Assembly: GCA_000320545.1 (NCBI GenBank)
Contig: ADNK01003302.1
Coordinates: 62,001 to 126,000, forward strand
DNA length: 64,000 bases
From: Bigelowiella natans CCMP2755
Lineage: Eukaryota > Cercozoa > Chlorarachniophyceae
Direction: 5' to 3'
Part shown: piece after piece, positions 1 to 11,182 of the stretch
How positions within the stretch are numbered: the stretch's first letter is position 1
Layout: each line of letters begins with the position of its first letter
Position numbers and translations under genes: made by a program
The notes under the pieces: generated by a model
What the model was told of the DNA's origin: nothing
The model's input: the letters and a program-made list of their open reading frames with translations, nothing else
Databases searched by the model: none

Positions 1-2974
1 ACCGGTAAAATAATAATCAAGAACAGAATGAGGATCAGACAATATCATGCAGTGATCAACATCAACAAAAAACCATCGTATGCGAACATCTAAAATACCA
101 TGCTCGATGAGATGCGAGAAATTCGGCCGCGGTTTTACTTCATCATTATCACTTTTATCATTAAATATATCTTTGTATTTTTGTAATATATGCGATTGAT
201 ATCTTTTCCAATGTTCACGCTTTAAATTAGGCCGCTCTGTTCCAATGCAAGACCGTATCGAAATCCTTGCTGAGAGAGCTCAAAAGTGGGCGACACTTCG
301 TGCTATTCCTAATGCAGAGAAGAAGCTCGCGATTACAATCTTCTCGTTCCCTCCTGATAAGGGGAATGTTGGTACAGCAGCTTACCTGAATGTGTTTGGT
401 TCGATCCATGCTGTAATGAAAGAATTGAAACGAAAAGGATACGACGTCGAGGTTCCTGATACCGTTGAGGAGCTCATTGATGGTGTTCTCAAAGATAAAG
501 AGGCAGAGATTGCATCTCCTGAACTGAACGTTGAGTACCGTATGTCCATGGACGAGTACAAGAAAAAGACTCCTTACGCAAAAGATCTTGAAGACAACTG
601 GGGTCCTCCTCCAGGAAATCTCAACAGTGATGGAGAGAATCTCCTTGTCTACGGAAAGAAATTCGGAAATGTTTTCATCGGCGTGCAACCTAGCTTCGGT
701 TACGAGGGCGACCCAATGCGTCTGCTGTTCGCTAAGAGTGCCAGCCCACACCACGGATTTGCCGCATACTACACTTACATCGAAAAAGTATTTGGTGCAA
801 ACGCTGTCCTACACTTTGGAACACACGGATCGCTCGAATTCATGCCTGGAAAGCAAGTTGGGATGTCTGGAAAGTGCTATCCTGATCGCTTGATTCATGC
901 GCTACCAAACATCTACTACTATGCAGCTAATAACCCTAGTGAGGCTACAATTGCAAAACGTCGTGGATATGCTTCCACGATTTCCTACTTAACCCCTCCT
1001 GCAGAGAATGCTGGCCTTTACAAGGGATTGAAAGAGCTTGGAGAGCTCGTAGGTTCTTATCAGGGACTCCGTGAGACTGGTCGAGGCCCAAGCATCGTTA
1101 ACTCTATCGTTGCGAGCGCACGACAATGCAACCTTGACAAGGATATCACGGATCTGCCTTTGGAGGAAGAAGATGCTAAAGAAATGGACCAAGATACCAG
1201 AGATAGAGTGGTGGGGAAGGTGTACAACCAACTCATGGAGATCGAGTCGAGACTACTACCTTGTGGACTTCACACCGTCGGTGTTCCCCCAACCGTTGAG
1301 GAGGCTGTCGCTACTCTGGTGAACATTGCATCTCTCGATCGACCTGAGGATGGCTTCAAGTCGCTTCCTCGCCTTGTTGCTGAGAGTGTTGGACGAGATA
1401 TTGAGGAGATTTATCGAAACTCTGACAATGGTGTACTCGAGGATGTGCAGTTGAGGCAGAACATAGTTGAGGCGACACGTGCAGCAGTACGTGCTGCTGC
1501 CATGCAGTCGGCTAACAAAGATGGTAGGATTGAAGAAGTAAATCCAATGGCCGTTCAGCTGCAGGGTCTAGTAGGCATCAAGTCACCTTGGCGGCAAGCT
1601 CTCAAGGATACAGGTTTTGACGTTTCGGAAGCTGAGCTCACTCCATTGTTCAAGTACCTCGGATTTTGCCTCGAGCAGGTAGTAGCAGATAATGAGCTGG
1701 GAGGTCTGATGAGCGCTCTTGATGGAGAATACATTCTCCCAGGGCCAGGAGGAGACCCTATCCGTAACCCAAAGGTCTTGCCAACGGGCAAGAACATGCA
1801 CGCCCTCGACCCTCAAGCAATTCCTACAAAGGCTGCCGTTGACTGCGCGAAAGTGGTTGTAGATAGGTTGCTTGACAGGCAAAAGCAGGATATGGGTGGT
1901 CAATACCCGGAATCTGTTGCTCTTACTCTCTGGGGAACCGATAATATTAAGACATACGGTGAATCTCTCGCACAGGTAATGTGGCTCGTAGGAGTCCAGC
2001 CTGTAAGTGATAGCATCGGTCGGGTGAACAAGCTGCGACTGATTCCTCTTGAGGAGCTTGGACGTCCTCGTGTTGATGTTGTCGTCACATGTTCAGGAGT
2101 CTTCCGCGATCTATTTATCAACCAGATGAATCTTCTCGATAAGGCTGTTAAGATGGCAGCTGAGGCAGATGAGCCTCTGGAGATGAACTTTGTGCGCAAA
2201 CACTCACTCGAGCAAGCTGAAGAGCTTGGAGTAGACTTAAGGGAAGCGGCACAACGTGTATTTTCGAATTCCGCAGGATCCTACTCTGCGAACGTTGGTC
2301 TTGCAATTGAGAACGGGGGCTGGAAAGATGAGTCACAGCTTCAAGAGCAGTTCCTCGAGCGTAAGAGCTTTGCTTTCAACGCTGACCGCCCCGGTGAATT
2401 GAACAAGGCGGATGCCGTATTCAAGAGCTCTCTTGCGAAGGTTGACGTCACCTTCCAGAATCTAGACTCTTCAGAGATCTCTCTATCGGATGTGAGCCAC
2501 TACTTCGATTCTGACCCTACCAACGTTGTAAAAGGCTTGAGGAAGGACGGAAAGAAGCCAACCTCTTTTGTGGCAGATACTACCACTGCCAATGCGCAGG
2601 TGAGAACGCTTTCTGAGACTGTACGCCTTGATGCACGTACGAAACTCCTAAATCCAAAGTTCTACGAGGGAATGCTTAACCAAGGATATGAAGGAGCACG
2701 AGAGATCACTAAACGTCTTAGAAACACAATGGGATGGTCTGCAACTGCTGGTGCAGTCGATAACTTCGTTTACGAGGATGCTAACTCTGTGTTCATCGAG
2801 GACCCTGCTATGCAGAAGCGCCTGCTTGACACCAACCCTAACGCCTTCCGTGACATGATTCAAACATTCCTCGAGGCGAACGGCCGCGGTTACTGGGAGA
2901 CATCCGAAGATAATATTGATAGGCTTCGCAAACTCTATCAGGACTGTGAGGACAAGTTGGAGGGCATCGAATAA
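1..2974 (+). CDS. chlH: Magnesium chelatase subunit H (ChlH), C-terminal part, 5' truncated by window edge
   Basis: ChlH is the large porphyrin-binding subunit of plastid magnesium chelatase, which inserts Mg2+ into protoporphyrin IX at the first committed step of chlorophyll synthesis. The main exon (231-2974, about 914 codons) aligns end to end with the C-terminal two thirds of plant ChlH, including [68 protein letters not shown] and a C-terminus ending EDKLEGIE. Full-length ChlH is about 1,300-1,400 aa, so roughly 400 residues lie upstream. Positions 1-4 (ACCG) fit the end of the preceding exon: intron 5-230 (gtaaaa...ttag) joins them to 231 and gives T-G-R-S-V-P, matching the DPRTG(K/R)S stretch of the family. 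The frame is intact to TAA at 2972. Identity is very secure; the upstream splice is well supported. Confidence 0.97.
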
Positions 2975-5081
2975 GCATCATGATGACGACACCACCAACA
3001 TCATTACTACATACAAGTTACATGAGAGCACATAAGAACATAAGCAAAAGAACCACTGTACTGATGAGAAACCTTACAACGCAAGGACAGCATATGGCAT
3101 AGCTTTAATTCAGCAGTAATTCGAAATACTCCTCGTCACTCTTACTGCATCCCTGCATCTGTACTCAATCTGCCCAAAATTCCCTCCGCCAAGTGCTGTA
3201 GACGAATGGATTCGTAACATACGTACCCCACATACACATTCTACCAATTCGTACGAACACTCAAAAGATAAATTGTATCTCGTGTTTGTGTATAGGTTGT
3301 GTCTACGTTTACCTTAATTTATAATCCCACTCATACTAGTTTTAATTCCATCTGGAATCAAATAGAGAATCCTGCTTAAATATGTCGTTATTATTCGGCT
3401 GTTGCATGTTCTGTCAGAACACCTTTAAATAACAATGAGAATTACTCATCTCGATCAAAGCATTACTTGCTTCCGCAATGATTAACATCGGCCTCGCTAA
3501 ATACATAGCCAGCGCAAAATTCGCAAATCACTTCACCACTATTACGTAATTGGATTATGATTTTAGTCAACATGCGTGCGGGAGAAGCAGTGTGTACTAG
3601 CTAGCTAGTAGAGCAAGCGTGTGCGCACGTCTGAACTGCTGTGCCATCTGGCTAGCTGAGCTATGTGCGTGTACGTGCAACATGTGTGTCTAGATGCAAA
3701 CATGCAGGATGCATGCTAGTAGCTAGCTAACAGCACCCATCTAGCCATACTAGCATAGCTAAGACGGACACAACACAAATCAATTGAATTGATTCAATGG
3801 TCATCCTCATGTAGCTGCTGTGCAATGCAGCGGCTACAGCGCTACCATTGCTAGCATGTGCAATGAAGCAATTTCGATCGAACACACATGCATTGATGAA
3901 TGCGTAGCGCTGCTGTGATGATAACGACGAAATGAGAGCGCCAGCTTGCTAGCTTGCTGGAATCGGGGCAGTCTAGCAGTGCATGTGGAAGGCGGCCAAA
4001 CAAAGAGAGACACTCGGATTTGGAAGGGCACGTTCTCATTTTTGTTCTCTAGCTCAGAGGAAAGTTCACGTGGAGGCAAAGACGACTGCGTCAAAGATTT
4101 TGCCCACCGCCAATCCCATGCAAAATCCAATGGGAAAGTTGCATGCACTAGCACATGACATGGAAAAGTGATGGTTTCCCCCAGCTGAATTCGGAGCTCG
4201 ACCAGTGCCTTTCATTTGTCCTTCCAGGTTTTCTGGAACTGGAGAAAAAGGAGACTTGTTCCACGATGTGCGAGAAATCTTGCGATGTGGGGCAATGGCG
4301 CGATGCTCTGGCGATGATTTTTGCATTGCTTATTATATGGATATGCTTTGTCATTTTGACAAAAAGAAACGTGCTGTGCCCATGTGTTTTTTGCCATGTC
4401 ATTCTAGCAGCTCAGTTCAGCACTAGAGCAGCAGGTCCGCAGCAGTGGGCAAAAGCTTGGGTTGTGAATTTTGGGGCATTTTCCTGCCACATGAGCAGAT
4501 TTAGAGATGGTCAGAATTTGAAACTGGGGCATGATGTGTGCTCTGTTGCTAGCGTGTGTCAGCTCAGAAGCTGCTTCTAGCTTCGGTCCGATCTGCTACC
4601 CTGCACAGTACCGCTACGTAGTCCGCCAACAATGACATCACGCGCGCAACAACGTGCGCAATGACATCTACGTGAACAGAATAGAACGAACAACAGTGCT
4701 CAGTGCACGACAGTGCACAGTGTTGCCACATGCGGTAGCGCGCCATGCTAGCATGGCACTAGCTAGCGGCACACATGCACGCTAGCGCACGGCATTGTGC
4801 GCCTACGCACATGATGCGAACCTGAGGCATTGCCATTGCATTGCGGCGTGCTCTGCTGGCTCTGCTAGCGCACGTGCTAGCGTGCGTGCCTGTGGTGCGT
4901 GCACTCTTGCTTTCACGTGCACGTCTAGCTAGTACGTTGGATGCGATGTGACAAATTGCCAATTTCTTTTCATCAGTAACTTCAACAGTATGCGATGCGC
5001 AATGGCATCATGTTAGTGTCACAGATTCTTCAAAGCCTCTCTGCCGCATAATTACTAAGCAGAGAAGTTGAGTCATCATTT
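2975..5081. other. Convergent 3' spacer (ChlH / GH5) with palindrome-rich block
   Basis: No gene recognised. The first 580 bases are AT-rich and probably hold the ChlH 3' UTR. From about 3590 to 4970 the composition changes to a dense mixture of GCTAGC (about 11 copies), CTAGCTAG, GCATGC and TGCATG words and GTGC/GCAC-rich sequence. ORFs here, up to 141 codons, show no family resemblance. This is the first of several similar blocks lying at gene 3' ends. Confidence 0.7.
4742..4757. repeat. Perfect 16-bp palindrome centred on GCTAGC
   Basis: The 16 bases GCCATGCTAGCATGGC are identical to their reverse complement. They sit inside the palindrome-rich spacer block downstream of ChlH, with further GCTAGC copies within 30 bases on the right. 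Confidence 0.85.
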
Positions 5082-6653
5082 TCATCTTCGCTTTACACTG
5101 ACAGTCACGAGCTCTGCAGGTTCCTTCATTTGATGGTCCAAAACCAGGACATTTATGCCCACCCCGGGAGTTTCTTCAACATTGCAACACCCATCAGGTT
5201 CTGTCGTGACAGAAAAGCCATTTTCATAGTGAAGATCCTTAGAAAGGAATATCTCTGTACATGGAGTCGAAGCACATGTTACATTTTCTCCAATGTTGAC
5301 TTGCTGTCGTAGCGAAGGCCAGAATTTTAGGGTAAAATCACCATTAGTGGCATCGAATTTTAGGGATGCAACATCCCCAGCAACTGCTCGAGGATAGGAA
5401 CGAGCCAATTCTCTGCGGTAATCTGTAGCCGGAGGAACTTTGTCCCAATATATCCAACTCAAGGGCATCTTATCTCCTTCAGAGGATCCATCTCCATCTA
5501 AATGCTCGGCTACGAAACGCACTTCTGCCAAACCGGTTGGTGTGTCACTAACAGCCCCAAATTCCGTCACGATCCCGGCAGTTCGAAGACGCCTAATATC
5601 CGACCTTCGTTGACTGAGTTGAAAACCGTCGTTGAGATGACAAAAAGATTTGCTGAGCCACGTGGTCGGTCCATCGCCGTCGGTTCCAGTCATACAGTAT
5701 ACGTGAAATGCCATCGGCTCATGCGGAAGAAATCCATTCTCATAGCCGACCCTACGCATTAATCGATTGTTGACCTCGGCAGGAGCAAACAAGATCGGTG
5801 TCTCTGCATCTACTTCTCGAATAACTTGATGAATTTTTTGCATGAAAGATCCCAGGGCTGCCCCCTCAGCCTTGCCAGCACGAGTCAATAGCTCAGGATG
5901 CGAGATATGGTCTCCCACCCAAGGCTCATTTAGCATCTCGTAAGCTAAGATTCCTGCTTTCCCTTGTAGTTGGGAAGCGACTGTACGCCAATGTTGTACC
6001 ACCATTTTGCCTAGGACTCCGACTCCGTCATACATCTGTTGGAAAGCCTTTCCGCATGCATCTGTCGCATAGAACATTGACCAGCCGATAGACTTCAGTG
6101 GGCCTGACTCCTCGCAATCCTGTTTCGGAGCCCATGATCCTGTGTGCGGGTCTGGCTTGGATGTATTCGAGAAGCGAACGGGCTCTGGGAATGGGAGGGA
6201 ATTTAGGGTGGAAGCGTTCAACATCCATTGTGGGGTTCCCTCTCCACATATGATGGGGCTTAGAACATCCTGATGAAGGTCAATGACCGATGCTATGCCA
6301 GCATTCCATAGCAGATCAATGATCCTCTCCACCTCAGAGAGATACGTGGAGTTTGGCTTAGCATCAGGAGTGGGGAAGACGCCTGGCATCATGACTCCGA
6401 GGCGTACGACATTAGCTCCTATTAGCTTCAAGTCTTCGATTGTCGCCTCAGAGACTTTAGGCAGGAAGTCGCCTGATTTGGTTACGAAGTTCGTCCCATG
6501 GAAAAGCCTCGTTCGATTGCTACCGTCGCGGAAGACAAAGGTTTCACCATCAACACGGATACGATCCCAAACTGGACGGCCACTAATGAGAATTGGGAGG
6601 GTCACAGCAAGTATGGTAGCTAACATCTCAGGGTAGCCAGAATTGTGTTCCAA
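5082..6653 (-). CDS. Secreted GH5-family glycoside hydrolase, endoglycoceramidase-like
   Basis: Single-exon gene of 523 codons. It resembles GH5 endoglycoceramidase/glucosylceramidase-like enzymes, which cleave glycan headgroups from sphingolipids. Visible landmarks: a hydrophobic N-terminal stretch (residues about 10-25, LATILAVTLPILISG) fitting a signal peptide, with Met10 giving the tighter signal; VVRLGV near residue 82; DLHQD at 125-129; the acid/base motif LNEPW with Glu243; HVYC at 317; and the nucleophile motif VTEFGA with Glu364. A C-terminal beta-rich region of about 100 residues fits the accessory beta-sandwich. Several N-x-S/T sequons also fit secretion. Both catalytic glutamates are present, so the enzyme is probably active. 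The exact substrate is not proven; a beta-glucosidase specificity is possible. It is divergent with the poly(A) polymerase fusion gene. Confidence 0.88.
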   Translation of the reverse strand: MEHNSGYPEMLATILAVTLPILISGRPVWDRIRVDGETFVFRDGSNRTRLFHGTNFVTKSGDFLPKVSEATIEDLKLIGANVVRLGVMMPGVFPTPDAKPNSTYLSEVERIIDLLWNAGIASVIDLHQDVLSPIICGEGTPQWMLNASTLNSLPFPEPVRFSNTSKPDPHTGSWAPKQDCEESGPLKSIGWSMFYATDACGKAFQQMYDGVGVLGKMVVQHWRTVASQLQGKAGILAYEMLNEPWVGDHISHPELLTRAGKAEGAALGSFMQKIHQVIREVDAETPILFAPAEVNNRLMRRVGYENGFLPHEPMAFHVYCMTGTDGDGPTTWLSKSFCHLNDGFQLSQRRSDIRRLRTAGIVTEFGAVSDTPTGLAEVRFVAEHLDGDGSSEGDKMPLSWIYWDKVPPATDYRRELARSYPRAVAGDVASLKFDATNGDFTLKFWPSLRQQVNIGENVTCASTPCTEIFLSKDLHYENGFSVTTEPDGCCNVEETPGVGINVLVLDHQMKEPAELVTVSVKRR

Positions 6654-7397
6654 GATGTGAACGTTCCCTGTAATGCTTATTTTTGTACGAGCTTGTAGGG
6701 ACTTGAGTAGATCTAGAGCTTGAATGGATCTGCAACGCTACAACGCTGCTGCGCTGCTGGAGGGTATCTATCTGCACATTCCTCCTAATTGCCGGGTGGT
6801 TTCTTTTTCCTTTTAGTATGGTACCGGTGCCGTTACCGTAAAGGAAACAACGATGATATGATGATGATGATGATGATGTTTTTTAGGCCAAAATGATCGT
6901 ACGGGCTTTTGAAGAAATGGATTTCCCTGTTGTTGACGCAGAGAAACATTCCCTTCGATTTCAGGCCGGTGCTTCCTTCTTCCAGGAAACTTCCCATTCA
7001 TTTCTATCTTACCAATTTAGACTTCATGCGACATCAAAACAACGCGTAAATCCTGTGAAATCCCCGTATCTGCCTGTTTTTTCCCGGAGAACCGGGATTT
7101 CGTAGAGGAATTCTGAACGCATGCTAAGTAACGAGAGGACTCCTTCCGAAATACAGATTCTTGCCATGAATTATCTTGTCGTATGTGGTTTACACCCTAT
7201 ATTATTATTAAAATATGAGAACTTCGTCTACATTGTGTCTGAAATCTTGCTCAACTTGAACCATGGCTCCCGGCTGGGCCTCCGATAAAAAGAAATAACA
7301 GCTTGAGTCGGGTACCACAGTGCCGTATGAGCAAGCGGCGGTTACGCGGAAGGAGAAAAGAAAGCGTATGGCAGTACCAAAACATCGCAGATAGCAT
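6654..7397. promoter_or_regulatory. Divergent 5' spacer between GH5 and TENT4-NOT1 genes
   Basis: No gene recognised. This 0.74-kb spacer lies between two divergently oriented genes and must hold both promoters. It has a short GAT tract near 6852-6878 and lacks the GCTAGC words typical of the 3' spacers. No individual promoter element can be assigned from sequence alone. Confidence 0.45.
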
Positions 7398-7726
7398 ATG
7401 TCCGACCATCTCTGTCTCCAAGTTCGTGGTAAAAAACAACATGTAAACGTGCACCCACGTCTCCCTTCAACTACGGGGCAGTGGGGAAAATCAATGACGT
7501 GAAATTGCCATACCCTATTGAACGATTTGTACTCGTTGCTGTAGTTTGCCTGAAGTTGTCCAACTGTTTTAGACGAGGAGCTCTGAGCCTAAAGGTGAGT
7601 CGAAACGTTACTTAATTGAAAATGCATACAAATGGCTCTCAAAGCAATCGTCGGCTGATCAATACGAGGTTCGTTTTCATTCCATACAATGAATTTTGTT
7701 TATTCATCATATCATAAGCCCACTTA

Positions 7727-7774
<48 letters not shown>

Positions 7775-10700
7775 CACATATGCACACATGCACATATGCA
7801 CACATGCACGCATCACGAACGCAACGTTTATCTTCTCTAATGTGTTACTTTTCAGATACTCAAGGTGAGAAGCGATCCAGACTGGTTTCAAGCGTTTAGA
7901 TCTATTTGTGAGACATGCCGCAAGGAGAAAGTTGACGGCGTGTTCATCTTTGTGGAGTCTTCTGATTTCAGTATTGGACAGGATAGGCATTCAAATCACT
8001 TTAGGTTTTTACGATGGGATCAGCTCATTGGCAATATGGTGATGGAAAAGGATCGCTCGCCTACAAGTTCCCATAGCAAGAAAGAAGAGGATGCTGAGAA
8101 ATGTGCCGAGAATGTAGGTGCACAACGTCTCACGAGTAATAGTAGAGACGACGATGGAGGCGGCAGTAGCAGCAGCAGCAGCAGCAGCAAAGAGAACAAA
8201 CAAATAGCTGGAGAGCGTCAAAACTACCAAAACGTCCACTTCAGCGGCAACAATGAATCCCGTGAGCTTTTGCAGAGCCTTCGTGTCGGCATCAGGAAGA
8301 AAGAAGGGATCGAATTAAGTCTCGATCCCGAAATTCTACGCACTCGTGGAATGAGAGACGTGCAGTATCTGTTAGACATAGCAAGCACTGAGCACTACTT
8401 AGCTCATGCAGGGACTATTCACGACCGCTTTCTTAACACTGTCATTCAAACGGGCCGTCTAGATCCATTGGCAGAGGTTGCTCACCACACTCGAGGTTGC
8501 GTTCCGGAGATGGTGAAAGTGTGTGTTTATTCGGTAATTCTGTCTCTGATAACAAATGCAACCCGCAACTTAACATATAAAAACATTTTGAATGCTTCTT
8601 GATGGGGAACATGTAAAAGAAGCAAAACAGTCCCAAAGTTGCCTTGCAGCCTCAAAACCTCTTTCTCATCTTGCAGGTAGCGGCGTTTGTGGCAAAGCGA
8701 ATCCAGATGGCTTTGGTGGCAAGCTTTCAAGCTGCTGCCACCACCTCTTCTGCTTCTTTGTCTGCTTCTAATTCCCTCTCCGCCCTCCCCAACAGTACTG
8801 CTGCCAGTAGTAGTACTCGTGCGGGATCATCAACTTTACACATATCGAACAGCAGCCATACTGCGCACCACCACCACCACGCTAGCAACCCTCAATGGTC
8901 TATCTCAGGAGGAGGGGGAGGGGGGAACCATCAATATCACCAGCAACAATTAAATGGTAGCAATGATAGATCATCATCATCTGGTTTTTACCACCATCAC
9001 CACCACCACCACCCATCATCATCATCATTCTCTTCTTCCTCATCATCTTCCAACAAGAACAAAGAACGCCGTGACCCCAAGCACATTATGCGAGCATGGG
9101 CTGCCTTGGATAAGCCGAACCGCAAGTTGATCTTACAACGCCTTGAAAGGCAAGAGGCAAAAGAGGAAACTGGTATCGAGATGGGAGCGCTCGTGAAGGT
9201 GCTCGATATGTTTCTCGATAGCGGTGTTGATATTTTCACCATTGAAGAGTGGTTGAAGCCTGCTTTCGTCCCTTCGATCGAGAGCGCTCGAGATGCCTTA
9301 CTGACCAACATTTCAAGATTAATAGGAGAAGACTTGCTCAACAGTGAAGAAGCTTTGGCCAGGAGAATTCTCAACCAAAAGCGCAAACGTGTGGTAAAAA
9401 AAAAACGGCGAAAAGAGCGTCAGGCTGCGATGCAGGCCGCCGTCCAAGAGCGTGAACGGCTTAAGAGAGAGAAGAAAGCGGCACAAGAGCTTGAAGAGAA
9501 AACAAGGAGGGAGAAGAAAAGAAGAGAGCGTAAGAGGAACAACCAACTGCAACAGCAAATGCGGCAACTTCATCATCGTCATCATCACACAAAGACAGTG
9601 GTAGCAGCAGCAGCAGTTCCACCCGGTTGGCAATATGCAGAAGACATTGTTGATGAAGATCCCCCGCCGGGAACTAAGAACAATTTAAGCCACAATGATA
9701 GTAGTGGTAGCACGAATAATGTTAGTACTATTACTAATAAAACTAATATTGGTAGTAGTTATAGTAGTAGTAGTAGTAGTTGTTGTAGTGGTCGTTACGT
9801 AGAACTTAGCAGCAAAGGAGGCACAAGTAGCTGCAATGGCCAGCATCGCAGTGGTGGGAGAGTCACTACTACCATCAAGAAAGGGGGGGGGGGACGGCGA
9901 CGCTTAAAGAGCGGAAAGTCACGCTCTCGCAGTGGTACTCGGAGAAAGAATAAAGAACATCAGAAGATCTTAATGATAGTTGCTCCCCCACCTCGTGCCG
10001 AGGTCGAAGCTACCTGCCGCAGCATCATTCTAGGTCCGTTGATGAGCAAGACCTTTGCGAATGTGGCTAAAAGGCAAGCTAGACGTGTGAAGAAGAAACT
10101 CAAGAAGGAAAGGAAACAAAGACAGTTTATGTGCAGAGAGTTACTACTTAATTCTATTGTAGGGCCTGCCTTGGATGTTGCCTCGAGCTGCCATAGATTA
10201 TTAGAAGGAGGGTGCTCCTATTATGAAGCGAAAGAAGAAGAAGAAGAAGAAGAAGAAGAAGAGGGAGAAGAAGAAGAGGAAAAGGAGGTTGTAGAAGTAG
10301 GAGGTAGTACAGATTTGAAGGAATATACTACTACTACCACATCTGTAAGCAACACCATGACAGGAGCGGAAGGATCAGCAGTTGCTGAGCCAATAAAAAA
10401 AGATGTGAAGGAAGCAGGGGGGGGAGCATCAAAGTCGAAGAAGAAGAAGCCAATTACAACTAGGATTGCTTCTACACGCACTACTAATACTGCTACTAGC
10501 ATTCCTATAAAAAAGAATAGTATGATGAAGAAGGCCCAGCAGCAATCACTCAGTACTGCTGCTACTGCCACTTGTGAGGGGGATGAGGGGAAAGAGGTGA
10601 AACCTAAAGAGGAATTAGTGAGTAATCATCATCCAAGTACTCACCAGCGTATAATCAAGGCCCTACAAAATACAAGGCTCTTGCCTGCAAGCATTAGCAC

Positions 10701-11151
10701 AACTTCCCCCCCTCCCACCAATCATCAGGAAGGAGCAGGGGCAGCAGCGACTGCGGCGACTATAGGTAGAAATCATACAGCAGAGAACTATACTGACAGC
10801 AAAATCACAACAACAACAACAACAACAACAACAGCAACACATGTATAAACCACAGAAGGAGCTCGTACATATTATCGCACTACTACCCTCATGACTGCTG
10901 TTGACCTTATATATTCTTCCATTTCTAAAGGTACTCCTCCTCCTCCTCCTCCTCCTCCTCCTCCTGCTCCTCCTCGTACAAGTGCGCTGCAGCAACCTAA
11001 CCGCAAGCAACAGAAGAAACACATGGTGCATGACAACTATGTGTCATCAGTACTACGGCAGCAGCAGCAGCAGTCCTCCTCTTCCTCCCCTCTCCATCAT
11101 CGTCCTCCTCGCCCTCCGCACCATCATCACCACTATCATCACCCTCGGCAT

Positions 11152-11182
<31 letters not shown>

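Noticed and set aside
4155-4580. 141-codon ORF in the ChlH/GH5 spacer
   Set aside because: Cys- and Trp-rich translation with no family resemblance, several overlapping ORFs on both strands, and it lies in the palindrome-rich non-coding block.
10843-10992. Gene boundary between the N-terminal region and the poly(A) polymerase
   Set aside because: A phase-0 GT-AG intron with a strong polypyrimidine tract joins the two open frames, so one gene is preferred; two genes are not excluded.
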